From positions 1-6,478 of the forward strand of contig DMDI01000067.1 of assembly GCA_003445555.1 (NCBI GenBank): 6,478 bases of DNA. The letters run 5' to 3'. A program made the translations under genes and the position numbers. Below are positions 6,197 to 6,478 of the stretch, piece after piece. The stretch is from Desulfotomaculum sp. (GTDB lineage Bacteria; Bacillota; Desulfotomaculia; Desulfotomaculales; Nap2-2B). The notes beneath the pieces were generated by a model that saw only the letters and a list, made by a program, of their open reading frames with translations, was not told the origin of the DNA and ran no database searches. Position 1 is the first letter of the stretch; every line of letters starts with the position of its first letter.

Positions 6197-6225
6197 ATTT
6201 TAACATACTCTTTTTAAGGTGTCAA
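6197..6225 (-). promoter_or_regulatory. carD promoter P1 (sigma-A, extended -10)
   Basis: A perfect -35 TTGACA (6225-6220) is followed after 17 bp by TAAAAT (6202-6197, five of six), again with TG one base upstream. P1 lies exactly 41 bp upstream of P2 and has the same layout. The start would be near 6190, with a leader of about 88 nt. Confidence 0.8.
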
Positions 6226-6243
6226 TATAAAAAACCTTAAAAA
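6211..6243. repeat. 10-bp perfect inverted repeat at the -35 box of carD promoter P1
   Basis: TTTTTAAGGT (6211-6220) and ACCTTAAAAA (6234-6243) are exact inverted arms around a 13-bp centre. The P1 -35 box lies in the centre and touches one arm. As RNA on the minus strand it is not followed by a U-run, so it is a poor terminator for disA; an operator is another possibility. Confidence 0.55.
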
Positions 6244-6277
6244 TATCCCCAAAGTCCTCATTTCTTGCTGAAAATAT

Positions 6278-6478
6278 TTACGCGAATCTATTTTGAAAAA
6301 GTTTTTCCTGGTACCGGGTTAATCCTTCCCTTATAGAGCGGGCCCTTACTTCACCAATACCCTCCACGGCGTCTAATTCTTGAATACTGGCATTTAAAAT
6401 CCTCTTCAAAGAACCAAATTCTTTAATTACATTCTCCACTACCAGGAAAGGCAAGCGGGGGATTTTGCTTAAAATACG
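6278..6478 (-). CDS. disA: DisA, diadenylate cyclase (c-di-AMP synthase), C-terminal 66 residues only
   Basis: The minus-strand frame open from the window edge encodes the last 66 residues of DisA and ends in TAA at 6280-6278. It reads RILSKIPRLPFLVVENVIKEF, given here in two parts as RILSKIPRLP and FLVVENVIKEF, followed by a helix-hairpin-helix segment DAVEGIGEVRARSIREGL (36-53). These match the C-terminal HhH domain by which DisA octamers bind branched DNA. The cyclase domain (DGA and RHR motifs in the family) lies beyond the window and cannot be checked. DisA makes c-di-AMP from ATP and reports on DNA integrity in Bacillus. The neighbourhood disA-carD-PIN/TRAM-ispD supports the call. No clear terminator follows before the carD promoters. 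Confidence 0.92.
   Translation of the reverse strand, partial: RILSKIPRLPFLVVENVIKEFGSLKRILNASIQELDAVEGIGEVRARSIREGLTRYQEKLFQNRFA

Noticed and set aside
1..6478. Mobile elements, CRISPR, prophage or defence genes
   Set aside because: No transposase, spaced repeats, integrase or attachment site; all space is taken up by conserved housekeeping genes and short gaps.

Overview
The window is a stretch of a low-G+C Gram-positive (Firmicutes, class Clostridia-like) chromosome. The evidence is the conserved gene order (disA, carD, a PIN/TRAM membrane protein, ispD/ispF, cysS, rlmB, yacP), the AT-rich gaps, the strong Shine-Dalgarno (SD) sites and the frequent TTG starts. A carD gene next to disA and a fused ispDF point to the clostridial side (perhaps Peptococcaceae-like) rather than Bacillus. 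The exact genus cannot be read from this window.

Everything lies on the minus strand, so the genes are transcribed from the right edge to the left. From right to left: the 3' end of disA (c-di-AMP synthase; 6278-6478, cut by the window edge). A 175-bp gap then holds two near-consensus tandem promoters, each overlapping an inverted repeat. Next is carD/cdnL (RNA polymerase-binding regulator, TTG start). A 284-bp AT-rich gap follows, with a hairpin over the carD stop and two possible promoters. Then comes a tight gene string: yacL-type PIN/TRAM protein, ispDF (17-bp overlap, TTG start), cysS (49-bp gap), rlmB (33-bp gap, TTG start) and yacP/rae1 (ATGA overlap). At the left edge a consensus promoter drives a tRNA (probably Gly), of which only the 5' 23 nt are in the window.

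The genes are housekeeping: second-messenger synthesis, control of transcription initiation, RNA metabolism (YacL, Rae1, RlmB), isoprenoid precursor synthesis (IspDF) and tRNA charging (CysRS). The shared theme is translation and RNA maintenance, co-transcribed with one MEP-pathway enzyme. Compared with the Bacillus subtilis order, mrnC (between cysS and rlmB) and sigH (after yacP) are missing here.

I found no mobile element, CRISPR array, phage remnant or clearly new system. The points worth a second look are regulatory or evolutionary: the twin carD promoters with their palindromes, the IspD-IspF fusion that keeps a possible start signal for IspF, a small tandem duplication that includes the yacP stop codon, and the dedicated tRNA promoter directly behind it.
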